Part shown: positions 6,447 through 14,005 of the stretch, one piece after another | How positions within the stretch are numbered: the stretch's first letter is position 1 | Layout: the number at the start of each line of letters is the position of its first letter | Source of the DNA: CAYGBW01 sp964348185 | GTDB taxonomy: Bacteria > Desulfobacterota > BSN033 > WVXP01 | Direction of reading: 5' to 3' | DNA: 16,819 nucleotides | NCBI GenBank assembly: GCA_964348185.1 | Contig: CAYGBW010000044.1 | Coordinates: forward strand, 1 to 16,819 | Made by a program: the position numbers and the translations under genes | The notes under the pieces: generated by a model | What the model was told of the DNA's origin: nothing | What the model saw: only the letters and a program-made list of their open reading frames with translations | Database searches by the model: none

Positions 6447-6875
6447 ATGGGGATAGGCTTACGAGTTTTTCTTGTGAATGATGATGACTCGATACAGCGT
6501 TTATCGCTGGCGCGGTACGAGCGATTGCGCCGACGTGACCCTAAGGAAAGGCTTCCGAAGTGCGCCCGCAGGCGTGTACGGTATGCGCTGGTGATGCTGG
6601 AGCTGGCAGATCGAAAGCCTTTGGAAATCCTAAGAATTCAGTATTCGTTCTTACATTTTGACTCTGAAGGCAGGATCGACACGGCTCAACGGGAGAGGGA
6701 GGCAAGGTTGGCTATGGCGATGTTACCTCCGATAGCCAAAGACCCAAAGAGGCCTCACGTGGTTGATGCTCGGTACCGATTTGCTAGAAAGCGTTTTGAG
6801 GATGAATACAAATGGAACCCCACGCCAGAGATCGAAGCCGCAATCGTGGAGGCGATATTCGGCACTGGAAAATGA
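6447..6875 (+). CDS. hypothetical protein, 142 aa, no recognised family
   Basis: I do not recognise a domain. The product is charged and mostly helical in look. It starts with a hydrophobic strand (GLRVFLVNDDD), has an Arg-rich helix (ARYERLRRRDPKERLPKCAR), a strand-like segment (LEILRIQYSFLHFDSEG) and a C-terminal acidic/basic helix (RFARKRFEDEYKWNPTPEIE). There is no signal peptide or membrane segment and only one cysteine. The coding look is good: one long frame, balanced composition, no competing frame of quality. The ribosome-binding site before the ATG is weak. It is followed immediately by the remnant of a DksA-like gene; its TGA overlaps an ATG (6872). Function unknown. Confidence 0.72.
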   Translation: MGIGLRVFLVNDDDSIQRLSLARYERLRRRDPKERLPKCARRRVRYALVMLELADRKPLEILRIQYSFLHFDSEGRIDTAQREREARLAMAMLPPIAKDPKRPHVVDARYRFARKRFEDEYKWNPTPEIEAAIVEAIFGTGK

Positions 6876-7059
6876 CAGGAACTTCCTCCTTCGCATGCCG
6901 AACAGAGAATGAAAGCTGGCTGGGAAGATCCGGGATGCCCTGGATAAAATCGAGAGGGGAGCGTACCGCACCTGCGAGGAGTGCGACAATGAGATCTCAG
7001 AATAAAGATCGTTGGCGCGCCCTGTTACGACCCTATGCATTAATTGCGAGACATTGTGA
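6872..7059 (+). pseudogene. decayed DksA/TraR-type zinc-finger gene
   Basis: Two joined frames reconstruct the C-terminal half of a DksA/TraR-family zinc-finger protein. First comes TENESWL (ending about 6922). After a one-base shift comes KIRDALDKIERGAYRTCEEC (6925-6984), DNEISE, a TAA at 7003-7005, then RSLARPVTTLCINC to a TGA at 7057-7059. The family signature is CxxC...ISExRLxARPVTTxCxxC; all four zinc cysteines survive. The lesions visible are a one-base deletion near 6922 (restoring one base gives WLRKIRDAL), a Lys codon turned into TAA, and loss of the N-terminal coiled-coil half. A functional DksA-like protein would bind the RNA polymerase secondary channel; this copy should not. Confidence 0.82.
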
Positions 7060-7076
7060 GAAGCGGACGGACGCTA

Positions 7077-7832
7077 ATGCCTACAAAAATTGCGTGGACC
7101 CGTGAAACGTGGAACCCTGTGACCGGATGCACGAAGGTGAGTGAGGCATGCCGGTATTGCTATGCGGAGGCTTTGCACAACAAAAGGTACAAGGCTTATC
7201 GGGCTGGCAAGAACATGCCCAAACAATACGCCAAGCCGTTCAATGAGATCCAGCTTTTGGAGAACCGTTTGGCTACCCCATTTGGGTGGCGCAAGCAACG
7301 AATGGTGTTTGTCGGCTCCATGATGGATCTCTTCCACCCAGAGGTCCCCGATTCTTACATCGACAAGGTTTTTGGCGTGATGTCTGACTGTCCCAGACAT
7401 ATCTTTCAGGTCCTTACGAAACGTCCGTTGAGGACAACAAAATGGCCTGGACCCTGGACGAGTAACATTTGGATGGGTACGACGGTGGAACATCAAAAGA
7501 CGATTTCCCGAATAGACATCCTTCGACAGTGTTCGGCCCAGGTTAGATTCCTCTCTTTTGAGCCTCTCATCGGCCCGGTCGGAGGCGTCAATTTGGAAGG
7601 CATCGACTGGGTCATTGTTGGCGGGGAAAGTGGGCCCAATCGCAGACCCCTGGATTTTTCGTGGGTCAGAGAGATCAGGGACCAATCCGTGGAACAGGGG
7701 GTGGCATTCTTTTTCAAACAAGACAGCGGGTCAGGACCTGGAATGAGACCGTGGCTTGTGGAAGAGGATGGGTCATGCTGGGAATGGAAGCAGTACCCTA
7801 CAGACTTGATTTCTCCAAGAAGGGTTGGTTAG
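7077..7832 (+). CDS. Gp37/Gp68 family (DUF5131) radical-SAM-like protein
   Basis: This 251-residue protein is of the phage Gp37/Gp68 family. It begins with the typical KIAWTRETWNPVTGCTKVSE block, whose three cysteines C18, C25 and C28 (C-x6-C-x2-CY) resemble a radical SAM cluster motif. Further family blocks are VFVGSMMDLFHPEVP near residue 80, HIFQVLTKRP near 107, WMGTTVEH near 133, FLSFEPLIGPV near 160 and WVIVGGESGP near 178. The family is found in phages and genomic islands, and its reaction is not established to my knowledge. ATG 7077 matches the family N-terminus; an in-frame start 33 bases earlier would run into the DksA remnant. The PLD-like gene follows 65 bases later. Confidence 0.9.
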   Translation: MPTKIAWTRETWNPVTGCTKVSEACRYCYAEALHNKRYKAYRAGKNMPKQYAKPFNEIQLLENRLATPFGWRKQRMVFVGSMMDLFHPEVPDSYIDKVFGVMSDCPRHIFQVLTKRPLRTTKWPGPWTSNIWMGTTVEHQKTISRIDILRQCSAQVRFLSFEPLIGPVGGVNLEGIDWVIVGGESGPNRRPLDFSWVREIRDQSVEQGVAFFFKQDSGSGPGMRPWLVEEDGSCWEWKQYPTDLISPRRVG

Positions 7833-7897
7833 CCTGGTCGCCGGGATTACCACTTCCTGATGCGTAACAGACCGACAGTGTCTAAGGGATTCTACTC

Positions 7898-8434
7898 ATG
7901 TCACACCCTGAGATGGAACTGCTGACCGGCCGAGAGCTCCACCAGAGGGTCATCCAAGACGCCGTCCTGCAAGCACAGAAATACGTTTGGATTGCCACAG
8001 CCAATCTCAAAGACATGCATATCCTCAAATCCAGAGGATTTCGACCCATTCTTGAAGAATTCGACCAAATGGCCCAAGGAGGAGTGACCTTTCGGATCGT
8101 TCACAGTGACCTGCCGTCTCGCTTATTCAGACAGACCCTTGAACGGTTCCCCCGGCTGACTGCTGGGGCGCTGGAGTTTCAGATCTGTCCACGATCTCAC
8201 TGGAAGATGGTCATTGTGGACGGTCTAAAGGTTTACTTTGGTTCAGCCAATTTCACGGGAGCGGGACTGGGCGCAAAGAATGAAAACAAGCGTAATTTGG
8301 AGTTGGGAGTCTTGTCCACTGACCCGAAGTGGGTCAATAGACTGCAGGGACTTTTTGACTCCTTCTGGGTGGGTACGTACTGTGAACGATGTGCCCTGGG
8401 AAAACAATGTCCAGATCCCATCAAAACGCGTTAG
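7898..8434 (+). CDS. single-HKD phospholipase-D-fold protein with C-terminal Cys cluster
   Basis: This 178-residue protein has one PLD catalytic motif, HWKMVIVDG (H101, K103, D108), followed by the usual SANFTGAG. The N-terminal strand KYVWIATANLKDMHI is the matching core of the fold. Single-HKD members work as dimers, and many are nucleases (Nuc, Zuc types), so a nuclease or phosphodiesterase role is likelier than lipid hydrolysis; this is an inference. The C-terminus has three cysteines, YCERCALGKQCPDP (C162, C165, C171), which could hold a metal. There is no signal peptide. AAGGGA stands about 10 bases before the ATG; a second ATG at 7913 is also possible. The neighbour is the Gp37/Gp68-like gene. 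Confidence 0.88.
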   Translation: MSHPEMELLTGRELHQRVIQDAVLQAQKYVWIATANLKDMHILKSRGFRPILEEFDQMAQGGVTFRIVHSDLPSRLFRQTLERFPRLTAGALEFQICPRSHWKMVIVDGLKVYFGSANFTGAGLGAKNENKRNLELGVLSTDPKWVNRLQGLFDSFWVGTYCERCALGKQCPDPIKTR

Positions 8435-8550
8435 GTGACTTTAAGAGGGTTTTCCCTTCCAGTTCGGTGGCAACCAAAAGGCGTCCTTTGGAGAAAGGGA
8501 CAAATCTCTATGGTAATCAAATCCTGGGATTTTGTGACAGCTCGATTAAA

Positions 8551-8753
8551 TAGTCGTCACTGAAAAATGTCCCTGGAGCGAACATTACGGAGTTTTTGGG
8601 GCGACCCGTCTTGGCGAAGGGAGTGTCCCCGAAGGGGTGAGATTCCGCTGTCTGAGGCCGCCAGGCCGAGTTCGGAAGATCGAACGACCGAGCCTTAGAA
8701 CGGGTCAAAAACTCCGTACAGAGAGGGTCGGGGGCGTTTTTCAGTGACGACTA
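8551..8753. mobile_element. 203-bp MITE-like element with nested terminal inverted repeats
   Basis: The outer ends are a perfect 17-bp inverted repeat, TAGTCGTCACTGAAAAA at 8551-8567 and its complement at 8737-8753. An inner perfect 13-bp inverted repeat, TACGGAGTTTTTG, lies at 8586-8598 and 8706-8718. The outer and inner arms are separated by exactly 18 bases on both sides, so each end is a symmetric 48-bp repeat. If the ends are taken as AGTC...GACT, both flanks carry AAAT, a possible 4-bp target duplication. The centre is GC-rich with further small hairpins (CCCC-GAA-GGGG, GGCC-GCCA-GGCC, GTTCG-GAAGAT-CGAAC) and encodes no protein. A non-autonomous transposon relic fits best; a structured RNA is the alternative. 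Confidence 0.72.
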
Positions 8754-8775
8754 AATCGACTAGCACAGTCGATTT
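8753..8775. promoter_or_regulatory. perfect 9-bp palindrome upstream of the M29-like gene (operator candidate)
   Basis: AAATCGACT at 8753-8761 and AGTCGATTT at 8767-8775 are exact inverted copies with a 5-base spacer. There is no T-tract, so it is not a terminator. It sits about 67 bases before the ATG of the aminopeptidase-like gene and abuts the right end of the MITE-like element. A dimeric repressor site is plausible but unproven. Confidence 0.4.
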
Positions 8776-8841
8776 GTGGGCCAAACTTACCCTAACAAGA
8801 CCTGTGAAGGTCTTTAACAAGATTAGCAAGGAGAGAAGGAA

Positions 8842-9867
8842 ATGGACTATATGGGACCCGAACTCTCGAAGGTCGCAAGATTCATGATCAAAGACCTTTT
8901 GTTATGTGAACCGGGGAGTAATTTGGTGTTAATTGCTGATTCTGGTTCTGACAGAAGGCTGGTCGAGGCCCTTGCCAATGCTGCTTTTGTCGAAGGAGTG
9001 AACCCAGTCGCGGTATGGAAACCGATGCCAAAGGAGGTCAACACAGAACCTCCTGCCCCCGTGGCTGCAGCCATGAAAGAGGCCGACGTGATCTGTTTCC
9101 TTGAAAGGGTCTACTTTATTCACACGGATGCCGTCAGGGAAGCGTTGAAAAGAGGTGCTCGGGCGGATTTTTTCGGCGGAATGGATGTTGAGATGATCAT
9201 GCGGTGTGTTGGGAATATCAACTTTGAGGCGATGGTAAGACTCGGAGACGAAATCGTGAAATTGATTGAGGCTGGAAAAGAAATGAAAATCACCGGCCCC
9301 TCGGGCACGGATCTCGTTTATGGGCTGGCCCCGAGTCGACCCATCTATCACCACAGGGGGATCGCTGATCAACCTGGGGATATAACGTTTTTGGGCGGTC
9401 AGATCGCCTTCGCCCCCATTGAAGACAGCATCAACGGGAAAATCGTTTTTGATGGATCCCTATGGCCTCCAAAGGAATTAGGCGTACTTGCTGCTCCCAT
9501 TGAATTGGACGTTGAAAAAGGAAGGGTTGTTCGCATTAATGGAAAGGAAGAAGCAAAGCGACTCGAAAAGTGGCTAGAGAGCTTTGGCCACCCGAGCTGT
9601 TACAATGTTGCCCACATTTCCCCAGGATTCAATCCGGGAGCCAAACTCTTAGGCAATATTGTCGAAGACGAGAGGGTCTTCGGATGTGTAGAGATTGGCA
9701 TCGGTACCCAAAGCGATCATTTTCAAGGGAGCGCTGGAAGAGCTCCATCTCATACGGACGGGATTATCCTAAGCCCTTCTGTGTGGATCGATGGAATCCT
9801 CATTGAGGAAGAAGGCGAGTATGTCCATCCAGAGTTACAGGACCCTGCAAAACGGGCTCGAGAATGA
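8842..9867 (+). CDS. M29 (AmpS/COG2309) aminopeptidase-like metalloprotein
   Basis: This 341-residue cytoplasmic protein is of the family that includes aminopeptidase T/S (peptidase M29) and, more distantly, 2,5-dihydroxypyridine dioxygenase NicX. The C-terminal half carries the metal-binding blocks: NVAHISPGFNPGA near 256-268, FGCVEIGIGTQSDH with E284 and H293, and the SHTDG motif with H304 and D306 near the end, as expected for a metal site. The N-terminal half (PGSNLVLIADSGSD, ADVICFLERVYFIHTDA) is the usual substrate-gating domain. The start has AAGGAGAGAAGG before the ATG. It converges on the peptide permease operon, which supports trimming of imported peptides, but the dioxygenase-like branch of the family cannot be excluded. 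Confidence 0.78.
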   Translation: MDYMGPELSKVARFMIKDLLLCEPGSNLVLIADSGSDRRLVEALANAAFVEGVNPVAVWKPMPKEVNTEPPAPVAAAMKEADVICFLERVYFIHTDAVREALKRGARADFFGGMDVEMIMRCVGNINFEAMVRLGDEIVKLIEAGKEMKITGPSGTDLVYGLAPSRPIYHHRGIADQPGDITFLGGQIAFAPIEDSINGKIVFDGSLWPPKELGVLAAPIELDVEKGRVVRINGKEEAKRLEKWLESFGHPSCYNVAHISPGFNPGAKLLGNIVEDERVFGCVEIGIGTQSDHFQGSAGRAPSHTDGIILSPSVWIDGILIEEEGEYVHPELQDPAKRARE

Positions 9868-10001
9868 CCCCGTCACTCGACCTTCTGACATTCAAATAGC
9901 TCAAGAGATCGCCGGTCGTTATTTGAGTCGTCCGGCCTTGGAGCTTCGTCAAGCTGATTTCTGACGGATCTTGCCCCGTTCCCGCGCCTGCACCTCCTCT
10001 T
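9868..10001. other. convergent gap between the M29-like gene and the permease operon
   Basis: No gene is seen in these 134 bases. TCAAATA and TATTTGA can pair at 9892-9898 and 9921-9927 over a long loop, and CGTCA with TGACG near 9948-9967. Neither carries a T-tract, so I call no terminator. Confidence 0.4.
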
Positions 10002-10973
10002 TCAAGACGCTAAATGGCAGGCTACAAAGCGATCCCCCTGCACGCTCACTAGCGCTGGTTCCTCCTCTTCACAGAGGGATCCGATCCTCCGATGGCAACG
10101 GGTGCTAAACGCGCATCCCTTCGGTGGGTCGGTCGGGCTCGGGATCTCTCCTTCCAGAACGATGATTTTCCTGGTTCTGCGAACCGAGGGCTCGAGGATC
10201 GCAGAGAGCAAGGCTTCCGTGTAGGGATGAAGGGGGCTGGAGATCAGAGATCGCCTGGGAGCAATCTCCATCAACTTACCGAAATACATGACCATGATCC
10301 GGTCAACGAGGTGCTTCACGACCGAGAGGTTATGGGAGATAAAAAGATAGGTGAGGCCAAATCTCTCCTGGAGGTCCTGGAGAAGGTTAAGGATTTGCGC
10401 TTGGACAGAGATATCCAGGGCGGAAGTCGGTTCATCGAGGACAATGAATTTCGGATTCAACGCAAGGGCCCGAGCGATCCCGATGCGCTGCTTCTGGCCT
10501 CCACTAAATTCATGGGGATATCGGTTTAGATGGTCTTCGGTGAGGCCTACGGTGTGTAGCAAATCCAGCGTCTTTTCCCTCAGGGGTTTGCCCTCTAGGA
10601 TTCCGTGGATAACAAACGGCTCAGAGAGAATACTTTTGACTGTCATGCGTGGGTCTAAGGTGGAATCCGGGTCCTGAAAAACCATCTGCATATCTCTCCG
10701 GATCTTCTGCATTTTTTTCTCGTCTATCTGATAGATATCCTCACCCTCAAAGAGGCATGTGCCAGCCGTCGGGTCGATCAGTCTCAAAATGACCCGACCC
10801 GCAGTACTTTTCCCGCATCCACTCTCCCCCACCAGGCCCACGGTTTCTCCCTTGAACACATGGAAACTGATTCCGTTCACGGCTCTGACCGTCACGGGTC
10901 TCTTAAAGGTCGTTCCAACGTAAAGGGGGAAGAATTTCTTGAGTTCCCTTACTTCAATCAGTTTTTCAGGCAT
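10002..10973 (-). CDS. dppF: dipeptide/oligopeptide ABC transporter ATP-binding protein (DppF/OppF-like)
   Basis: This is the second ATPase of a peptide/nickel-type importer, 323 residues. Motifs: Walker A GESGCGKST at about 49-57, Q-loop VFQDPDSTLDPR near 100, signature FSGGQKQR near 155, Walker B FIVLDEPTSALD near 175 and switch FISHNLSVV near 210. The C-terminal extension has the family cysteines (CAFSTRCHR...SLC...CHL), a site that in related proteins holds an iron-sulfur cluster or metal. I chose ATG 10973 because AGGGGAGGA precedes it; an ATG at 11003 would overlap the upstream gene and lacks a site. The 3' end faces the convergent M29-like gene across 134 bases without a clear terminator. 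Confidence 0.93.
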   Translation of the reverse strand: MPEKLIEVRELKKFFPLYVGTTFKRPVTVRAVNGISFHVFKGETVGLVGESGCGKSTAGRVILRLIDPTAGTCLFEGEDIYQIDEKKMQKIRRDMQMVFQDPDSTLDPRMTVKSILSEPFVIHGILEGKPLREKTLDLLHTVGLTEDHLNRYPHEFSGGQKQRIGIARALALNPKFIVLDEPTSALDISVQAQILNLLQDLQERFGLTYLFISHNLSVVKHLVDRIMVMYFGKLMEIAPRRSLISSPLHPYTEALLSAILEPSVRRTRKIIVLEGEIPSPTDPPKGCAFSTRCHRRIGSLCEEEEPALVSVQGDRFVACHLAS

Positions 10974-10983
10974 TTGTCCTCCC

Positions 10984-11946
10984 CTAGGCGCGGTAGCATG
11001 CAACCCAGTGCTCAGAACCCATCTCTCGCATGGGTGGAGGCGCTTGTCTGCAAACCTCGCTCGCCAAACCGCAACGAGGGTGAAACCGACATCCCGGAGG
11101 CGGCGTGATTAAATTGGCAATTGTCCCTTCAATGACCGGAAGACGACGGACGTCCTCGTCCAACCGCGGAATTGCCTGAATGAGTCCTCTTGTGTACGGA
11201 TGGAGGGGGGACTCAAAAATCGACTCTACCTTCCCGACCTCTGCGATATTCCCGGCATACATCACCGCGACACGCTGACAGGTTTCTGCGATCACTCCCA
11301 AATCGTGAGAGATGATAAGAATTGAACTACCGATCTTTTCTACTAAGGCCTTAAGGAGCCTAAGGATTTGGAGTTGCACCGTAACATCCAAAGCCGTCGT
11401 GGGTTCGTCTGCAATCAGGAGATCGGGGAGGCAAGAGATAGCCATTGCGATCATCACCCTCTGGCGCATTCCACCGCTCAACTGGAATGAATGGAGATTA
11501 ATCGTTCGATTTGGATCGGGAATGTTTACATCCTCCAGGTTCTGAAGGGCCATTTGAAACGCCTGCTTTCGGCCAACCTTTTGATGGAGCATGATGATCT
11601 CAACCATCAGGTCTCCCACCTTGAAAACCGGATTGAGCGAACTCATGGGCTCTTGAAAAATCATGGAAATCTGCTTGCCCCGGATCGAGCGCATCTCCTT
11701 TTCTGATTTCTGAACCAGGTCCTCACCGTGGAAGAGGATCCCCCCGCTGGTGATTCTACCCGGAGGAGAGGGGATGAGCCGGAGAATTGAGAGGGCCAAA
11801 ACGGATTTCCCACAGCCGGTTTCGCCCACCAGACCCAGAAACTCCCGCTTCTTGATTTCCAGGCTCACACCCTCAAGGGCCTTGACCACTCCCTCGTCGG
11901 TATCGAACCAGGTCCTGAGATTTCGGATTTCGATCAAATTGCTCAC
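10984..11946 (-). CDS. dppD: dipeptide/oligopeptide ABC transporter ATP-binding protein (DppD/OppD-like)
   Basis: This is the first ATPase of the importer, 320 residues. It has Walker A GETGCGKS at 41-48, Q-loop FQEPMSSLNPVF near 98, signature LSGGMRQR near 156, Walker B LIADEPTTALD near 177 and the switch ISHDLGVIAE near 210. The oligopeptide-type C-terminal domain follows (CRFHPRCGLASEVC...CYRA), again with the conserved cysteines. It starts 8 bases after the stop of the DppC-like gene and ends 10 bases before the DppF-like start, so translational coupling within one operon is expected. Confidence 0.93.
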   Translation of the reverse strand: MSNLIEIRNLRTWFDTDEGVVKALEGVSLEIKKREFLGLVGETGCGKSVLALSILRLIPSPPGRITSGGILFHGEDLVQKSEKEMRSIRGKQISMIFQEPMSSLNPVFKVGDLMVEIIMLHQKVGRKQAFQMALQNLEDVNIPDPNRTINLHSFQLSGGMRQRVMIAMAISCLPDLLIADEPTTALDVTVQLQILRLLKALVEKIGSSILIISHDLGVIAETCQRVAVMYAGNIAEVGKVESIFESPLHPYTRGLIQAIPRLDEDVRRLPVIEGTIANLITPPPGCRFHPRCGLASEVCRQAPPPMREMGSEHWVACYRA

Positions 11947-11954
11947 TTTAGGGG

Positions 11955-12863
11955 TTACCGTCTATACCTGGGATCGAGGATATCGCGCAATGCATCACCG
12001 AGCAGATTGAAGCCGAGAACGGTAGTGAATATGGCGGCTCCAGGAAAGACAGCCATCCACCACCAAGTCGGCATATAGTTTCGGCCGATACTGATCATCA
12101 ACCCCCATTCAACCTCTGGTGGCTGAGCGCCAACACCAAGGAACCCCATGGAGGCCGCCGCAAGGATTGCTTGACCGATCTGAATTGTTGCCTGAACAAT
12201 GACGAGCCCGATACAGTTGGGGAGAAGGTGGAGGAAGATAATACGTCCCTTGCTCGCGCCAAGGGATCGAGACGCCTCAATAAAGGATTCCTCTTTGAGG
12301 CGGAGAACCTCACCTCGAACGACCCGCGCGTACCAGGGCCACCAGGGGATAGAGATGGCAAGCATCACATTGATAATGCTGGGCCCCAGGGCGGAGACGA
12401 TGGCCACTGTGATCAGAACATAGGGGATAGCCATAAAGGTATCGGCCACCCTCATGATGATTTCATCAGCGGTTCCCCCTAGGTACCCAGCAATTGCGCC
12501 GAGGGGAACCCCGATCAAAGCTGTCAGACCCACAACAATGAGCCCGATTCGAAGGGAGAGTCGCGAACCATACAGGACGCGACTGAACACATCCCGTCCG
12601 AGATCATCGGTTCCAAAAAGATGTTTGAGAGAGGGGGGTTGGAGCGCATTTTCCTGGTCAATGCCAAGCCTTACATGATCTGGATATGGGACAATCCAGG
12701 GTGCGAAGACTGCTGCCGCAACCAGAGACAAGATGATGCAAATCCCGACGATTGAGAGTGGAGATCCCCCAAGGCGACGGAGAATGAACCTGTAGTTCAT
12801 CAGCTGGGATCCATGGTCCCTCTTCCATGATTCGTAATGATATCGGATCCTTTCCATACCCAT
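11955..12863 (-). CDS. dppC: dipeptide/oligopeptide ABC transporter permease (DppC/OppC-like)
   Basis: This is the second inner-membrane permease of the importer, 302 residues. A cytoplasmic N-terminus of about 30 residues is followed by a first helix (LSIVGICIILSLVAAAVFAP), a periplasmic loop with HLFGTDDLGRDVFSRVLYG (the hallmark of the C-type permease), and five further helices. The EAA coupling loop EASRSLGASKGRIIFLHLLP, which docks on the ATPases, lies near 205-225. The ATG at 12863 has AGAGGCAG just upstream; the gap to the preceding DppB-like gene is six bases. Confidence 0.93.
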   Translation of the reverse strand: MGMERIRYHYESWKRDHGSQLMNYRFILRRLGGSPLSIVGICIILSLVAAAVFAPWIVPYPDHVRLGIDQENALQPPSLKHLFGTDDLGRDVFSRVLYGSRLSLRIGLIVVGLTALIGVPLGAIAGYLGGTADEIIMRVADTFMAIPYVLITVAIVSALGPSIINVMLAISIPWWPWYARVVRGEVLRLKEESFIEASRSLGASKGRIIFLHLLPNCIGLVIVQATIQIGQAILAAASMGFLGVGAQPPEVEWGLMISIGRNYMPTWWWMAVFPGAAIFTTVLGFNLLGDALRDILDPRYRR

Positions 12864-12869
12864 CTGCCT

Positions 12870-13889
12870 CTAGAGTCGAATTCTCGGGTTGACGGCTAAG
12901 TAGAGAACGTCGACTAACAGATTGAGGAAGACCACGATCGCCGAATAGAGTAACGTCACCCCGATAATCGCTGGAAAGTCCAACGTGAAGATTGAATCCA
13001 CTGCATAACGGCCAAGTCCTGGCCAGGAGAATATCGTCTCAATCAAGACCGTTCCCCCCAGTAGGTAACCATAGAGCATCCCCCCCAGTGTTAAGGGCGC
13101 GATGATCGCATTTCGGAGGGCGTGCTTAAGCACAATCCTCGTGAATGAGAGCCCCGCTGCACGGGCAGCCCTAATGTAGTCTTTCCCGAGAACCTCTAAC
13201 ATGGAAGATCTCGTCATCCGGATGATTTGAGCGCTGGAGCCATATGAAAGGGTGATGGCCGGAAGAAGGATGTGGCCCAGGGCATTCCAGAATGCTGGCC
13301 AGTTCCCGGTAAGGAGCGCATCTAAGGTGTAGAGTCCGGTCAGATCGTCAAGGGGGTAGGTGGTTCTAACATCAATGCTGATCCGTTCGCCCAAGGGAAA
13401 GATCCTAAAGATGTAGCACAGGAGAAATTGAAGCAAAATGCCAAGCCAGAAGATGGGCATGGATACACCACAGAGTGCCATGACACGGGACGCGTGGTCG
13501 TGGATACGTTCTTTTTTGACAGCAGAAAGTACACCCAGGGGAATGCCAAAAAAGATCGTGAGAACCATTGAAAAGGTCACCAGTTCCAAACTCGCTGGAA
13601 AGAATTCGAGAAGGTCCTGGCTAACCGGGCGCCACGTATGGATCGATTTCCCAAGATTTTGATGCAATATCAACTCCTTAAGGTAGACCCCGTATTGAAC
13701 ATGGATGGGCTTATCCAGGCCAAACTCCTCGCGTATCTTCTGGATCGCTTCCTTGCTTGCCTCACGCCCTGCCATCACAGCGGCCGGGTCACCGGGAATG
13801 ATGTGGGAAATGACGAAGACGATCGTGATGACTCCAAGCAATACGAGGATGGACAAAATAAGGCGTCTTAGGATGTATTTGAGAATCAT
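12870..13889 (-). CDS. dppB: dipeptide/oligopeptide ABC transporter permease (DppB/OppB-like)
   Basis: This is the first permease, 339 residues, opening the transporter half of the operon. The N-terminus YILRRLILSILVLLGVITIV, then SHIIPGDPA, is the classic B-type signature. The EAA loop AARAAGLSFTRIVLKHALRN lies near 235-255, and further helices follow to the end. The usual RTxxPL-type mid-section is present (ISIDVRTTYPL). The ATG is preceded by only a weak site. The gap of 116 bases to the upstream MoaD-like gene shows no terminator, so transcription from the oxidoreductase operon may continue into the permease genes. No substrate-binding protein gene is in the window; the transporter would need one from elsewhere. 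Confidence 0.93.
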   Translation of the reverse strand: MILKYILRRLILSILVLLGVITIVFVISHIIPGDPAAVMAGREASKEAIQKIREEFGLDKPIHVQYGVYLKELILHQNLGKSIHTWRPVSQDLLEFFPASLELVTFSMVLTIFFGIPLGVLSAVKKERIHDHASRVMALCGVSMPIFWLGILLQFLLCYIFRIFPLGERISIDVRTTYPLDDLTGLYTLDALLTGNWPAFWNALGHILLPAITLSYGSSAQIIRMTRSSMLEVLGKDYIRAARAAGLSFTRIVLKHALRNAIIAPLTLGGMLYGYLLGGTVLIETIFSWPGLGRYAVDSIFTLDFPAIIGVTLLYSAIVVFLNLLVDVLYLAVNPRIRL

Positions 13890-14005
13890 TACTATTGGCT
13901 AGGGCTGAGGGTTTCAGAGGGATTTCTGCAGCAAATGGGGAAAAGGCTGTTCCCGTCCCTTGGACAACCGGAGATCCCGAGCAACTTCAAGCCTATCCCC
14001 TCCGT

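Noticed and set aside
7074..7721. - strand open frame of 215 codons opposite the Gp37/Gp68 gene
   Set aside because: It is antisense to a gene with clear family blocks and has no recognisable features.
8587..8717. Idea that the inverted-repeat element is simply the terminator of the PLD-like gene
   Set aside because: The stem arms are more than 100 bases apart, lie about 150-280 bases after the stop, and their nested symmetric design with AAAT flanks fits a transposon-like element better.
8842..9867. Annotation as 2,5-dihydroxypyridine dioxygenase (NicX)
   Set aside because: The fold family is shared, but no other nicotinate-degradation gene is nearby and the neighbour is a peptide transporter, so the aminopeptidase-like name was kept with the alternative noted.
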